The notes under the pieces were generated by a model that was not told the origin of the DNA, ran no database searches, and was given only the letters and a program-made list of their open reading frames with translations. Positions 41,909-53,807 of a stretch of DNA of 64,000 nucleotides are shown in pieces. The stretch covers positions 248,001-312,000 of the forward strand of contig NZ_BLRH01000055.1 of assembly GCF_025996515.1 (NCBI RefSeq), written 5' to 3'. Within the stretch, counting starts at the first letter, position 1. Each line of letters starts with the position of its first letter. Both the position numbers and the translations under genes were made by a program. Source of the DNA: Rhizohabitans arisaemae (GTDB lineage: Bacteria > Actinomycetota > Actinomycetes > Streptosporangiales > Streptosporangiaceae).

Positions 41909-42415
41909 ATGACCGATTCTGGTGCTTTCTCCGATCTCCTCGCGGCCAACAACGAGTACCGCCGCACCTTCACCGACTCCGGCCTGACCGGCCGGGCCGG
42001 ACGCGGCCTGGCCGTCATCACCTGCATGGACTCCAGGATCGACCCCCTGGCCCTGCTGGGACTCCAGCGGGGTGACGCGAAGATCCTGCGCAACGCGGGC
42101 GCCAGAGTCACCGGCGACGTCCTGCGCACCCTCGTCCTCGCCGTCTACCTGCTCGGCGTGGACCGGGTGCTCGTCATGCCGCACACCGACTGCCGGATGG
42201 CGAGCGCCACCGACTCCGACGTCCACGAACTGATCGCGAAGGAACACGGGATCGACACCCGGAGCCTGGAGTTCCGCACGGTGCCCGACCAGGACGCGGC
42301 GCTCCGCCGCGACCTGGTCCGCATCCGCACCAGCCCGTACCTGCCGCCCGATCTGGCCGTCGGTGGAGCGATCTACAACGTGCACACCGGCGGGCTGATT
42401 CCCGTCGAGGTGTAG
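41909..42415 (+). CDS. Beta-class carbonic anhydrase
   Basis: 168 residues. The zinc ligands and catalytic dyad are seen as VITCMDSRIDP (Cys, Asp-Arg dyad) and VMPHTDCRMA (His, Cys). LRNAGARVTGDVLRTLVLAV is the conserved strand between them. It interconverts CO2 and bicarbonate in the cytoplasm; bicarbonate would feed carboxylases such as the accD complex. It is shorter than plant-type members, as is usual for the small actinobacterial subgroup. It converges with parE, sharing a terminator-like repeat. Confidence 0.92.
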   Translation: MTDSGAFSDLLAANNEYRRTFTDSGLTGRAGRGLAVITCMDSRIDPLALLGLQRGDAKILRNAGARVTGDVLRTLVLAVYLLGVDRVLVMPHTDCRMASATDSDVHELIAKEHGIDTRSLEFRTVPDQDAALRRDLVRIRTSPYLPPDLAVGGAIYNVHTGGLIPVEV

Positions 42416-42440
42416 TCCGGAACACCTCGAGCGCGTCCGC

Positions 42441-44552
<2,112 letters not shown>

Positions 44553-44763
44553 GCGGGCTCCTGTTCAGCTTCGAACACGTGTGCGTAGCCTATCGGTCAT
44601 CAATAACCTACGCGCCACGGCACGCTCCACCGAGCGTGATCCACGTCACAATAGCGGTAGCCGGACGGTCCATTCCGCTCTAGGCGTACACGGGGGGTGA
44701 TTGGGAACGCCCGAGTCGGGTTAGATGTTGTGCCAAGTGACTGACGCCAAGGCAACACCCCGT

Positions 44764-44779
44764 CCCCACGCGAGTGGGG
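44764..44779 (+). promoter_or_regulatory. GC hairpin in the DUF7455 leader, resembling a type I-E CRISPR repeat stem
   Basis: CCCCAC and GTGGGG pair around GCGA, 19 nt before the DUF7455 start. The flanks, CGT before and GGTGATCG after, make it look like a single actinobacterial type I-E repeat. Only one copy is present and no cas genes are nearby, so it is more likely a leader hairpin affecting translation or transcript stability. Confidence 0.4.
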
Positions 44780-44797
44780 GTGATCGAAAGGCGATAC

Positions 44798-45028
44798 GTG
44801 ACTGGAGCTCTCGCCCCCACCAAGCCGCTGTTGGCCGCGGACCGATGCGACCGATGCGGCGCCCAGGCCTATATTCGCGCCACCCTGCCGCTCGGCGGGG
44901 AGCTGTTCTTCTGTGCCCACCACGGGCGCCAGCACGTAGCGGTGCTGCGTGAGAAAGGCGCCGAGATCCAGGACGAGTCGGCGCGGCTCAGCGCCACCCC
45001 CGGCACAGCCGGCGACAACGAACGCTGA
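44798..45028 (+). CDS. DUF7455 small zinc-ribbon-like protein
   Basis: 76 residues from GTG 44798 with AAAGG 8 nt upstream. APTKPLLAADRCDRCGAQAY and GELFFCAHHGRQHVAVLREK match the small actinobacterial DUF7455 family; the CxxC and CxHH pairs could hold zinc. Function unknown. It is divergent from parE, and homologues lie next to parE in Streptomyces. A hairpin precedes the start. Confidence 0.88.
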   Translation: MTGALAPTKPLLAADRCDRCGAQAYIRATLPLGGELFFCAHHGRQHVAVLREKGAEIQDESARLSATPGTAGDNER

Positions 45029-45049
45029 CCGCGACGACCTTTCGGTGAG

Positions 45050-45078
45050 TTCGCGCCCGTGTCCCGCGCGGGCGCGAA
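45050..45078. terminator. Hairpin between convergent genes
   Basis: TTCGCGCCCG at 45050-45059 pairs exactly with CGGGCGCGAA at 45069-45078 around a 9-nt loop, 22 nt after the DUF7455 stop. It is a likely terminator for that gene. Confidence 0.6.
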
Positions 45079-45234
45079 AGCTCATCGCGGGTGACCGCTC
45101 GCCCCGTCACCCGCGTCGTCGGCGACCGGATCCCCCGGTCGGCCCGCCGTCCCGTACGGGCGTGCCCGCGTGCCGGAAGGCCCGCGCAAGCCCGTCCGGC
45201 GGTTCTCAACGCCCGGGTGAGCCGCGACCCGGCC

Positions 45235-46266
45235 CTAGTGACCCCACTCCAGCCCCAGCTGGACGAGAGCGGCCGCGAAGGCCCGTTCGGGGTCCTCGCT
45301 GAGGAACTCCCACGGTGAGGCCTGCCACCGGCCGCCCACCTTGGAGAGGTGGACGCGGGCCCGATCGGAGTAGGCGCCGCCGGGACCGCACAGGTAGGCG
45401 GCGCCGAACAGGTGATGCGCGCTGACGCCGTACGGATGGGCGCTCGCCCACATCGACCACTTCTCGTCGGCCTCGCGGATCTCGGCGAGGACCTCCTCGG
45501 TGAAGTACGACCGGACCAGCGCCGGGGTCCGGTCGGCCCGAACCTCCTCCGGGAGCTCCGACAGGTCGTACTCCAGGCACTCGAAATGGGCCAGTACGAT
45601 CATCGCGGTGGCCGGATGCCCCCGTGGGGCCCGCGCGACGACCTCACGCGCGAAGTGGAACATCTCCTTGTGGCTGCCGTACCACTTCTTGCACATCGCC
45701 TGCAGCCGCTCCCGGGCGCCTTCGAAGTGCGACGGGCAGCGCCGCTCGACCTCCGACCAGATCGCGTCGAGCTCCGTCCGGTCCAGCCCCATCGCCTTCG
45801 CCTGGGCCTGCAGGAGCACCCAGGGCGCCGCGTCCGAGGGCGCCAGGCTCGCGGCTTCCAGCAGCGGGTGGCGGCTCGCCTCCAAAGCGGCGTAGAAGAC
45901 CTCGTAGTCGTCGTCGGAGACCGTGGCGGTGTATCCGCGACCACGGGCCGCCCACGCCTCGGCGAGCATCGTGCACCCCAGCCAGAGCCATCCGTCCGGG
46001 TCACCCGGGTCGTCGGCGCAGAGCGAGGCCAGCTGGGCGCTCCGCCCCACCGCGGCCTCCGCGAGCGCGCCGACACGCAGGACCCGGGTTTCGTGGTCGT
46101 GCCGTGTCTGGGTCAGCAGGTGCAGCCCGGCCGTCAGGCGGCCCTTGACAACCAGTTCGACGGCGTCGTCAAGGTCTAGATCCTCCCATGGCCGGTCGAC
46201 GAGAAGCCGACCCACGACCTCGTCGACCTCACCGCCTGCGGGCAAAGCGCGGCGAAACAGGCCCAT
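45235..46266 (-). CDS. Unknown helical-repeat protein, DUF4034-like
   Basis: 343 residues starting MGLFRRALPAGGEVDEVVGR. The body is a chain of helices with TPR-like character (DGWLWLGCTMLAEAWAARGR, EVFYAALEASRHPLLEAASL, AMCKKWYGSHKEMFHFAREV). The segment with ARERLQAMCKKWYGSHKEMF resembles DUF4034, a family of unknown function; the match is from memory. The tail (VHLSKVGGRWQASPWEFL) is conserved-looking. No signal or membrane segment. It is divergent from yaaA, with only 52 bp between the two starts. Confidence 0.7.
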   Translation of the reverse strand: MGLFRRALPAGGEVDEVVGRLLVDRPWEDLDLDDAVELVVKGRLTAGLHLLTQTRHDHETRVLRVGALAEAAVGRSAQLASLCADDPGDPDGWLWLGCTMLAEAWAARGRGYTATVSDDDYEVFYAALEASRHPLLEAASLAPSDAAPWVLLQAQAKAMGLDRTELDAIWSEVERRCPSHFEGARERLQAMCKKWYGSHKEMFHFAREVVARAPRGHPATAMIVLAHFECLEYDLSELPEEVRADRTPALVRSYFTEEVLAEIREADEKWSMWASAHPYGVSAHHLFGAAYLCGPGGAYSDRARVHLSKVGGRWQASPWEFLSEDPERAFAAALVQLGLEWGH

Positions 46267-46318
46267 GGCACCGGACCCTACGTCGCCGGCCCGAGCTTGG
46301 GTTCTAAGCTGCACATCT

Positions 46319-47053
46319 GTGCTTATCTTGTTACCGCCGTCCGAGGGCAAGGACCCGGGCGGGGACGGCCCTCCGCTCGATCTCGGCACCCTGGGCTTCC
46401 CCGAACTCACCCGGGAGCGCGTCCGCGTCCTGGACGCCCTCACCGCGCTCTGCCGGGGACCTGTGGACCACGCCCTCGCCGTACTCGGGCTCTCCCCCGG
46501 CCGCCTCGCCGAGGTGACGCGGAATCGGGCCCTCCGGGACGCCCCCACCCTGCCCGCCGCACGGCGGTACACCGGGGTGCTCTATCAGCGGCTCGATCTG
46601 CCCAGCCTCGACCTCGGCCGGGCCGGGGAGCGTGTGGTGATCTTCTCCGGACTCTGGGGGGCGCTGCGCGTCGACGACCGGGTGCCGCCGTACCGGCTCT
46701 CCGCCGACGTCAGGCTGCCCGGCCTGCCCCGGACGGCGACCCTGTGGCGTACGGCCGTCGGGGCGGCCCTCGATCCCGTGACAGGGCTGGTGGTGGACCT
46801 GCGTTCCGCCGGCTACGCGTCGATGTGGCCGGGCGGCGACCGGACGACGGCGATCCGGGTTGTCCGCGATCGGGCGGGCAGGCGGACCGTGGTCAGCCAC
46901 ATGGCGAAGGCGACCCGCGGCGACGTTGCCCGTACGCTGTTACTCTCCGGGGAGGACCCCCGGACCCCGTCCGAGCTGATCGACCTGCTCAAGGAGCACG
47001 GCTGGGCCGCCGAGCCCGGCGACGGGGCGATCACCGTCGTCGTCGGCGACTGA
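46319..47053 (+). CDS. yaaA: YaaA/DUF328 peroxide stress protein
   Basis: 244 residues from GTG 46319, giving MLILLPPSEGKDPG, the family's N-terminal signature. Further conserved blocks are ALRDAPTLPAARRYTGVLYQ, VVIFSGLWGALRVDDRVPPY, RLSADVRLPG and SHMAKATRGDVARTLL. In E. coli YaaA limits intracellular iron during peroxide stress and has a DNA-binding fold; the role in actinomycetes is untested. Cytoplasmic. A strong bidirectional terminator separates it from hrdB. Confidence 0.9.
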   Translation: MLILLPPSEGKDPGGDGPPLDLGTLGFPELTRERVRVLDALTALCRGPVDHALAVLGLSPGRLAEVTRNRALRDAPTLPAARRYTGVLYQRLDLPSLDLGRAGERVVIFSGLWGALRVDDRVPPYRLSADVRLPGLPRTATLWRTAVGAALDPVTGLVVDLRSAGYASMWPGGDRTTAIRVVRDRAGRRTVVSHMAKATRGDVARTLLLSGEDPRTPSELIDLLKEHGWAAEPGDGAITVVVGD

Positions 47054-47070
47054 CGGCCCCGGACGGAACA

Positions 47071-47102
47071 CGCCGTCGCGCCCGGTGCGGGGCGCGACGG
47101 CG
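47071..47102. terminator. Bidirectional terminator between yaaA and hrdB
   Basis: CGCCGTCGCGCCC at 47071-47083 pairs exactly with GGGCGCGACGGCG at 47090-47102 around a 6-nt loop. It lies in the 58-bp gap between the two convergent stop codons, so it can end both transcripts. Confidence 0.75.
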
Positions 47103-47111
47103 GGCAACCGA

Positions 47112-48740
47112 CTAGTCCAGGTAGTCCCGCAGAACCTGGGAACGCGACGGGTGGCGGAGCTTGGACATCGTCTTCGACTCGATCTGGCGGATTCGCTCAC
47201 GCGTCACGCCGTAGACCTTGCCGATCTCGTCGAGCGTCTTGGGCTGACCGTCGGTGAGCCCGAAGCGCATGGAGACCACCCCGGCCTCACGCTCGGAGAG
47301 CGTGTCGAGCACCGAGTGCAGCTGCTCCTGCAGAAGCGTGAAGCTCACCGCGTCGGCGGGGACGATCGCCTCGGAGTCCTCGATCAGGTCACCGAACTCG
47401 CTGTCCCCCTCCTCACCCAGCGGGGTGTGCAGCGAGATCGGCTCCCGGCCGTACTTCTGCACCTCGACGACCTTTTCCGGGGTCATGTCGAGCTCGCGGG
47501 CGAGCTCCTCCGGGGTCGGCTCCCGGCCGAGGTCCTGCAGCATCTGCCGCTGAACCCGGGCGAGCTTGTTGATCACTTCCACCATGTGGACCGGGATGCG
47601 GATGGTCCGCGCCTGGTCGGCCATGGCCCGGGTGATCGCCTGACGGATCCACCAGGTGGCGTAGGTGGAGAACTTGTAACCCTTGGTGTAGTCGAACTTC
47701 TCCACCGCGCGGATGAGGCCGAGGTTGCCCTCCTGGATCAGGTCCAGGAAGAGCATGCCGCGACCGGTGTACCGCTTGGCGAGCGAGACGACCAGCCGGA
47801 GGTTCGCCTCCAGCAGATGGTTCTTGGCCCGGCGACCGTCTTCGGCGATCCATTCGAGTTCGGACCGGCCGCCGCCGGCCAGCCGGTCACCGTCGGTGGC
47901 GAGCTGCTCCTCGGCGAACAGGCCCGCCTCGATGCGCTTGGCGAGCTCGACCTCCTGCTCGGCGTTGAGCAGGGGAACCTTGCCGATCTGCTTGAGATAG
48001 TCCTTGACCGGATCGGCGGTGGCGCCCGCCGCGGCGACCTGCGCGGCCGGCGCGTCGTCGTCGTCGTCACTGAGCACGATGACCTCGTCCTCGGTGTCGC
48101 CGACCGGCGGAGGCGCGGGCTCGAGATCTTCGGCCTCGACTTCGACCTCGGGCGTGTCGTCGTCGACGACCACCTCCAGGTCCTCGTCGAAGTCGACGAG
48201 CTCATCGTCGTCCACGGCGACGAGGTCGATGTCCTCGTCGTCCACGGGCTGCTCGTTGACGGCGGCCGGCTTGGGCTCCGGCTTGACCGGCTTCTCCTTG
48301 GCGGGACTCTTGGCGCTCTTGGCCTCCGCAGGCTTCTTCTTGGCCGCGGCGGGTCTTTTCGCCGTGGTCTGGCGCCCGGCTTCGGCCGACCCCTCCTGCT
48401 CGCCCACGACCGCGGTCACCGTGTCCGGCTGCTCCTTGGCTGCCGCGGTGGGGGTCTTGGACTTCTTCACAGGTGAGGCGGTCCGGCGCTTGGACGTCGA
48501 GCCGCGAGACCGTTTGGGCGCCGCGGAATCGGCGGCGGTCACCATGACGGTCACACCTTCCTTGCTGAGGCTGCGCAGGATGCTCGCAGCCCGGGACAGC
48601 GGGATGCTCGCTTCCTCGAACGCATTGCGGACATCCTCGGACTCGAGGAAACCCTGCGAGCGCCCACGCTCGATCAGCCTCTGAATGACGGGCTCGTTCA
48701 GCTCAGATGGCTTGGAGCGAGTCGAACTGGCAGGCGACAC
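47112..48740 (-). CDS. hrdB: Principal RNA polymerase sigma factor (HrdB/SigA type)
   Basis: 542 residues. GTG 48740 was chosen because GAGAGG lies 5 nt upstream; GTG 48746 would overlap that site. Residues ~10-70 are the N-terminal region, followed by a Lys/Ala/Pro-rich part (~75-150) and an acidic linker ([20 protein letters not shown]). Region 1.2 is [20 protein letters not shown]. Region 2 has [20 protein letters not shown], region 3 [20 protein letters not shown], and region 4.2 [20 protein letters not shown]. It directs transcription of housekeeping genes. The order hrdB-parE-parC nearby matches Streptomyces. The 243-bp upstream gap carries its promoter. Confidence 0.95.
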   Translation of the reverse strand: MSPASSTRSKPSELNEPVIQRLIERGRSQGFLESEDVRNAFEEASIPLSRAASILRSLSKEGVTVMVTAADSAAPKRSRGSTSKRRTASPVKKSKTPTAAAKEQPDTVTAVVGEQEGSAEAGRQTTAKRPAAAKKKPAEAKSAKSPAKEKPVKPEPKPAAVNEQPVDDEDIDLVAVDDDELVDFDEDLEVVVDDDTPEVEVEAEDLEPAPPPVGDTEDEVIVLSDDDDDAPAAQVAAAGATADPVKDYLKQIGKVPLLNAEQEVELAKRIEAGLFAEEQLATDGDRLAGGGRSELEWIAEDGRRAKNHLLEANLRLVVSLAKRYTGRGMLFLDLIQEGNLGLIRAVEKFDYTKGYKFSTYATWWIRQAITRAMADQARTIRIPVHMVEVINKLARVQRQMLQDLGREPTPEELARELDMTPEKVVEVQKYGREPISLHTPLGEEGDSEFGDLIEDSEAIVPADAVSFTLLQEQLHSVLDTLSEREAGVVSMRFGLTDGQPKTLDEIGKVYGVTRERIRQIESKTMSKLRHPSRSQVLRDYLD

Positions 48741-48983
48741 GAACACCTCTCGAACGAACGCGTGGCGAGAATGGACCCAGGTGCCCCTTGCGAGGGCGGT
48801 GTGCCTCTCGGATGTGAGGCCGCGCGGATGGCAAGCCTACCTGCTCAGAATTCTGGCATGACCTTACACTCCGCACGGCCACCTCCCGGTGGTTGTCCTC
48901 CACCCTAGGCCGACCGAAACACTAGTGCGTACGTACGGGTGACCTCGATACCCGAAAGAAACCGTTCTGACCGCTCATATTCC

Positions 48984-51125
48984 TCAGGTTTTGTTGCCGA
49001 TCGATGGGACGTGCACGGCCAAGACCGTGACATCGTCATCCTGCTCGTAGCCTGCGAGCATGCGGTCCACCAGGTAGTCAAGGAGGAGATGCGGGCTGCT
49101 TATCACCTCCGGCGCCGCCTCGGTGACCGCCGCCACGAGATCGCTGAGTCCGACGTCGAGTCCGCGCTTACGGTTCTCCACCAGCCCGTCCGAGTAGAGC
49201 ACCGCGGTGTGTCCCGGAGGGACGCAGAACCGGAACTGCCTGCGGCTGCTCGGCCAGCCGAGCGGGGTGCCCGGCTCGGCGTCGCAGAGGCGGTGCGGCC
49301 CGCCGGGCACGACGAGCAGCGGCGGGGGATGACCGGCCAGGGCGAGCGTCCCCTCACCCGTGCCCGGTTCGACCACCATGTACGCGAGCGAAGTGACCTG
49401 CTCTTCCTCCTCCGTCGCGTCGAAGACGCGGTCCAATCCGGTGAGAACCGCGGCGGGCGGCGGGTTGGTCAGGGCCAGCGCGCGCATGGCGTTCCTGATC
49501 CGTCCCATCCCCGCGGCGGCCTTGACGCCCTTGCCCATCACGTCGCCGACCACCGCGGCCACCCGGCCGTCCTGGAGCACGAACGCGTCGTACCAGTCCC
49601 CGCCCACCTGCACGTGGCGGCTGCCCGAGCGGAACCGCTGGGCGAGTACCAGACCGGGGACGACGGGCATGCGCTCGGGGAGCAGGCTGCGCTGAAGGGT
49701 CTCCGCGGTGCGGTGCTCCCGCTCGAAGAGCGTGGCGCGTTCCACCGCCAATGCGCACTGGCCGGCGAGCGCCTCCAAAAAGACGCCGTCCTCTTGGGAG
49801 ATCTTTCTGGGCCGGGTGAAGGAGAAGCGCAGCGCTCCGAGCGACCGGCCCGCCGCGAGCAGCGGAAGGCCGACCCACGCCTGCTCGTCGGTGTGCTGCA
49901 GGAACCCGGCGACCGCCGAGTCGTTGCCACCGGCGTCCACCAGCTGGCGGCGGAGGCTGTCGGGCGACTCGGCGAAGACCGGACGCCGACTGTTCACCGC
50001 CATCGTCATGACGCTGGAGTGCGACAGCGGGATCTCGTCGCCGGGCGCGCCGGGCACGTCCGGGATGCCGCCGCTGTTGATCAGCTTCAGGGCCGCGCGG
50101 TCGCTGTCCAGCAGCGCCACCGCGCTCCGGTCCGCCGCGAGCGCGGACCGGCCGACGTCGATGATGACCTGGACGACCTGCTCCACCGTGAGCGCCTCGG
50201 CGAGCAGCGAGGTCGCCCCCTGGAGCCTGGCGGTGCGCAGGGCCGCCGCGCCGAGCTGGTCGGTCAGGCGGGCGCGCATCTCCTCGGCCTCACGCTGGGC
50301 GGTGACGTCGGTGTTGGCGCCGACCCACTCGACGACGGAGTCGCCCCGGACGATCGGGACGGCCCGCACGTCGAAGTGGCGGTAGCCGCTCGCCCGGGTG
50401 CGCACCCGGTAGCCGTAGTCGAACACCTTGCGGTCGCGCAGCGCGTTGCGCCAGGCCTGCTCGGCGGCGTCCCGGTCCTCCGGGTGCACCGCTCCCAGCC
50501 AGCCGTGGGCGAGGTACTCCTCCTCGCCCTGACCGGTGACCGTGCGCCACTGCGGGGAGTCGTCGTGGATCTCGCCGTCCGGCGAGGTGATCCAGACGAC
50601 CTGGGCGTTGGACTCCACCAGGGAGCGATACCGCTCCTCGCTCTGGCGGAGCCGGTCCTCGGCGCGGCGGCGCTCGGTGACGTCCAGTGCGAACAGCGCG
50701 ACGGCGGCGATCTCACCGTCCTCCCCGTGCACGGGGAACCAGCCCATGCCCCAGTACCGGACCTGACCCGCGGCGTCGCGGACGCGTAGCTGCCGCTCCG
50801 CGTCGAAGACCGGGCGGTTCTCGGTCAGCACGGTATGGAGCGCCGACTCCATGGTCGCGCTCAGGTCCTCGTCGAGGACGTCCGTCGGCGTGCGGCCGAT
50901 GTGACGTTCGACCGGAACGCCGGTGAGAGCCGCCATCGTCTCGTTGACGCGGCGGAAGCGCATTGCCCCGTCGAAGAACGCGAAGGCGAAGGGCGCCTCG
51001 GACAGCAGTCCCTGAAACAGGGCGGCGTCTGAGATGTCCACATCCGACTCCCGGGGACGGGGCACGGAGGTGTCGGTGCTCACCGTCGACACCACCGCCC
51101 TAGTGCCAGGGTACCCACGAGGCAC
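48984..51125 (-). CDS. PAS-PAS-GAF-PP2C (SpoIIE-type) phosphatase
   Basis: 713 residues. Two PAS domains (~30-155 and ~160-285, including WFPVHGEDGEIAAVALFALD and RYRSLVESNAQVVWITSPDG) and a GAF domain (~300-470, AALRTARLQGATSLLAEALT) precede a PPM phosphatase (~490-705) with VGGDWYDAFVL, VVGDVMGKGVKAAAGMGRIR, YSDGLVENR and YEQDDDVTVLAVH. The metal-binding Asp residues are present. Such proteins dephosphorylate anti-anti-sigma factors in response to small ligands, light or redox signals. No kinase or STAS partner is in this window. The GTG at 51125 has a poorly spaced ribosome site; GTG 51083 is an alternative. No membrane segment. Confidence 0.9.
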   Translation of the reverse strand: MPRGYPGTRAVVSTVSTDTSVPRPRESDVDISDAALFQGLLSEAPFAFAFFDGAMRFRRVNETMAALTGVPVERHIGRTPTDVLDEDLSATMESALHTVLTENRPVFDAERQLRVRDAAGQVRYWGMGWFPVHGEDGEIAAVALFALDVTERRRAEDRLRQSEERYRSLVESNAQVVWITSPDGEIHDDSPQWRTVTGQGEEEYLAHGWLGAVHPEDRDAAEQAWRNALRDRKVFDYGYRVRTRASGYRHFDVRAVPIVRGDSVVEWVGANTDVTAQREAEEMRARLTDQLGAAALRTARLQGATSLLAEALTVEQVVQVIIDVGRSALAADRSAVALLDSDRAALKLINSGGIPDVPGAPGDEIPLSHSSVMTMAVNSRRPVFAESPDSLRRQLVDAGGNDSAVAGFLQHTDEQAWVGLPLLAAGRSLGALRFSFTRPRKISQEDGVFLEALAGQCALAVERATLFEREHRTAETLQRSLLPERMPVVPGLVLAQRFRSGSRHVQVGGDWYDAFVLQDGRVAAVVGDVMGKGVKAAAGMGRIRNAMRALALTNPPPAAVLTGLDRVFDATEEEEQVTSLAYMVVEPGTGEGTLALAGHPPPLLVVPGGPHRLCDAEPGTPLGWPSSRRQFRFCVPPGHTAVLYSDGLVENRKRGLDVGLSDLVAAVTEAAPEVISSPHLLLDYLVDRMLAGYEQDDDVTVLAVHVPSIGNKT

Positions 51126-51280
51126 ATCTCCATAGCTGCGGGTAAAACACGAGCTAGTCTCGGAACTAGCAGGCTAACGTCTCCGACGCCGCTGCGGGAA
51201 CACGCGACGTCAGGTCTACATCATGTGTGATGCACCGGTGCGGACGGAAGCCCCGGAGGCCGACGGGTAAGGAAATCATG

Positions 51281-51856
51281 TCATGCGGATCCGCTTAAAC
51301 GTTTCATCTCGGCCTTGTGCCGGCGGACCTTCCCCAGGCTCTCCGCGTCCACCACATCCGCCACTGACCTGTACACATTCTCCGCGCCGTACGGCCCTGC
51401 GGCCTCCCGCCAGCCCGGCGGACGGACCCCGAGCCGCTTGCCGAGGAGCGCAAGAAAGATTTGCGCTTTTTGCCGACCGAAACCCGGAAGGTCGTTGAGC
51501 CTCCGCAGCAAAGCCGCTCCGTCGGGAGCGTCGCGCCACAGGGCCTCCGCGCTGCCGCCGTACCCGTCCACCAGATACGCGGCGAGCCGCTGGATCCGCT
51601 CCGCCATGGCCCCGGGATAGCGGTGCACGGCGGGCTTGGCCGCCATGAGCGCGGCGAAGGCCTCGGGGTCGCGCCCGGCGAGGTCGTGGGCGTCGAGTTC
51701 GGCGCCGAGCCTGGCGGTGATGACGGAGGGCCCGGTGAAGGCCCGCTCCATGGGAACCTGCTGATCGAGAAGCATGCCGATCAGCAGGGCCAGCGGGTTC
51801 CGGCTCAGGACGGCGTCCGCCTGGTCGTCCTGGGCGAGGTGGAGGTGAATGGCCAT
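51281..51856 (-). CDS. HhH-GPD-type base excision repair protein
   Basis: 191 residues. The core is NPLALLIGMLLDQQVPMERA (helical scaffold) and the helix-hairpin-helix LNDLPGFGRQKAQIFLALLG. The catalytic Asp that follows the hairpin in MutY/Nth proteins is not obvious, as in many of these short actinobacterial members. It is expected to remove damaged bases from DNA, with the lesion unknown. Monocistronic; the start MAIHLHLAQDDQADAVLS is typical of this subgroup. The upstream gap of about 195 bp holds the divergent start of the next gene. Confidence 0.85.
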   Translation of the reverse strand: MAIHLHLAQDDQADAVLSRNPLALLIGMLLDQQVPMERAFTGPSVITARLGAELDAHDLAGRDPEAFAALMAAKPAVHRYPGAMAERIQRLAAYLVDGYGGSAEALWRDAPDGAALLRRLNDLPGFGRQKAQIFLALLGKRLGVRPPGWREAAGPYGAENVYRSVADVVDAESLGKVRRHKAEMKRLSGSA

Positions 51857-52051
51857 GTGGCAAGCCTGCCACGGGCACCCGTACCCGGTCCGTTCACAAC
51901 TCGCGCGGCGTTCTCCGGGCGTGGAGTGATCCGGCTTTCCCGCGATAGGGACTATTCTTCACGTCGACAAGAAGGTCGCCGCAGCCCCAAGTACGGCGAT
52001 TCGCGGCGATCCGCGTGTCATCATGCCCGAGAATGCGAGAAAGTGAGGGGT

Positions 52052-53605
52052 GTGAGCCGCCGACGTCCGCGAAAGGTCGACACCCGTCCACCGCCCGACG
52101 ACGTGTTCGCCGAGATGCTTCAGGCGGCTCGCGAGCTTCTCGCGCTCCGCTCCCCGCTCGACGCCGAGCTGATGGTCTCCGACATGCTCGGCGCGTGGTG
52201 GAACAGACGCCTGCGCCGCGGGGACGTGGAACAGGTGGTCGGTGAAGGGCTGGTCGACTTCGCCGCCAAGGCGGGCACCCCCGCCGCCCTCACCCTCCTC
52301 ATCGCGATCGCCTACCTCGGCACGTCCCGGCAGGCCGCCAAGGCCGAGGGCGCCGCCCTGGCCCTGCTGGAGTCCGGTGTGGCCACGCCCCGCTGGGCGG
52401 ACCGCGTCGGTACGGTGAAACCCGCCGGATGCTACGTCTCCCGCGACGCCTACGGCGACCAGGACACCGTGATGTGCACCTTCGCCTACAGCGGGGAGGA
52501 ACGGCACGCCCTGGTCGTGCTGGTCGACTACAACATGCGGGGGATGGCGCGGGACGCCTGGGTCTCCACCCAGGTGGACCGGCTCATCACCCGCCGCCGC
52601 CGGGAGGCCGAGGAGAATCCGCTCCGGCTGTTCCAGGAGATCGAGCCGCAGCAGGCCCGCGCACTCCTGGAGTTCGCCATGCGCGCCACGACCGAGAGCC
52701 GCACCCCCGCGGTCACCGAGAGCTACAGCGGCTACCACGCGTTCGCCCGGTCGCGCATCCGCTCCTTGCCGCCCGGCCGCAAGCGCCCTGCCCCGCCGCA
52801 CAGCGAGGGCCCCTACAGCCGGGACCGGCGCGCGATGCTCGCCGCGGAGTTCCTCGCCTCCGACGAGGCGAACCGGCTCTCCGACCTCTCCGCCGCCTCA
52901 CGCTGCGCCGACCACATCATCGACTACGGCTGCGACCAGGACTTCGACCGCCCCCTGCGGGTGAGCCCCACCAAGTGCGACACGTTCATGCTGGACTGGC
53001 TGCCGCGGAAGGTGATGCTCAGCCCGGCCGAGCAGGAGGCGATCCCGCACGTCCTGGCGGCGTGGGTCCGGTGGGCGGGCACCCGGCTGAACCTGCCGGA
53101 GCAGGCCGTACGGGCCACGCTGGACGCCGTCTGGGAGGCGACCGCCAAGTTCTCCGACGCCTACCGCGACCCCACCTCCTTCGGGCTCGACCGGCGCCTG
53201 GTGGAGCGTCTGCTGCCCGACGGGGACCTGTCGGCCCTGGCCCGGCGTGCCTTCGCGTTCCCGCTCCTGCAGGGCTGGCACGGGATCACGAATCTGGACC
53301 TCCTCGACCCGGCGAGCGAGGCCGACCGCCGGATCCTGCTCGGGATCGACCACGCCGGGGAGACCCACCGCCCCGACTTCACCGAACACCTCGCCTGGCA
53401 CGAGGAGATCGCCGCCCGGCTCTGGGACGGCGACCCGCCCGAGCTCTGGGAGGCGGCCCAGCGCCTGCTGGACCTCGGGCACGACCGCCACGACGTGCTG
53501 CACATCCTGATCGAGATCGCCGAGCGGATCGGCGACGACCCCGAGGAGCTCGCCACCGCCCTGGACGACCTCGCCGACATCCCCGACGAGTTCCCGCCCA
53601 CCTAG
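52052..53605 (+). CDS. Large unknown actinobacterial protein
   Basis: 517 residues from GTG 52052 with GAGGGG just upstream. The N-half has VFAEMLQAARELLALRSPLD, LGAWWNRRLRRGD and a central beta segment with MCTFAYSGEERHALVVLVDY. After a basic Pro-rich linker (~240-260), the C-half is helical, with HPVL-type metal-like residues in FTEHLAWHEEIAARLWDG and LGHDRHDVLHILIEIAERIG. The last part resembles DUF1841 (residues His/His/Glu in a helical bundle); this is weak. No signal or membrane segment. It is encoded alone, divergent from the repair gene. Confidence 0.7.
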   Translation: MSRRRPRKVDTRPPPDDVFAEMLQAARELLALRSPLDAELMVSDMLGAWWNRRLRRGDVEQVVGEGLVDFAAKAGTPAALTLLIAIAYLGTSRQAAKAEGAALALLESGVATPRWADRVGTVKPAGCYVSRDAYGDQDTVMCTFAYSGEERHALVVLVDYNMRGMARDAWVSTQVDRLITRRRREAEENPLRLFQEIEPQQARALLEFAMRATTESRTPAVTESYSGYHAFARSRIRSLPPGRKRPAPPHSEGPYSRDRRAMLAAEFLASDEANRLSDLSAASRCADHIIDYGCDQDFDRPLRVSPTKCDTFMLDWLPRKVMLSPAEQEAIPHVLAAWVRWAGTRLNLPEQAVRATLDAVWEATAKFSDAYRDPTSFGLDRRLVERLLPDGDLSALARRAFAFPLLQGWHGITNLDLLDPASEADRRILLGIDHAGETHRPDFTEHLAWHEEIAARLWDGDPPELWEAAQRLLDLGHDRHDVLHILIEIAERIGDDPEELATALDDLADIPDEFPPT

Positions 53606-53807
53606 CCGGCGTCCGCCAGGCCGGAGATCGTCCGGTACGGGCCGCGCCGGACCCGGCGCCCGCGAGGGCCTCTGTGGCGGCCGTGCGAAAGCTCGGAGCG
53701 GCCGTCTGGCGGCCGTACACCGCGTAGCCGTACAAATCCCTTCACGGGGGTCGGCGAGACGCGTCACGGCCGGGATAAGAGACGACAGGAACGGGCAAAG
53801 ACCGGCT

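Noticed and set aside
44764-44779. CRISPR array
   Set aside because: Only one repeat-like hairpin is present, with no second copy, spacers or cas genes.
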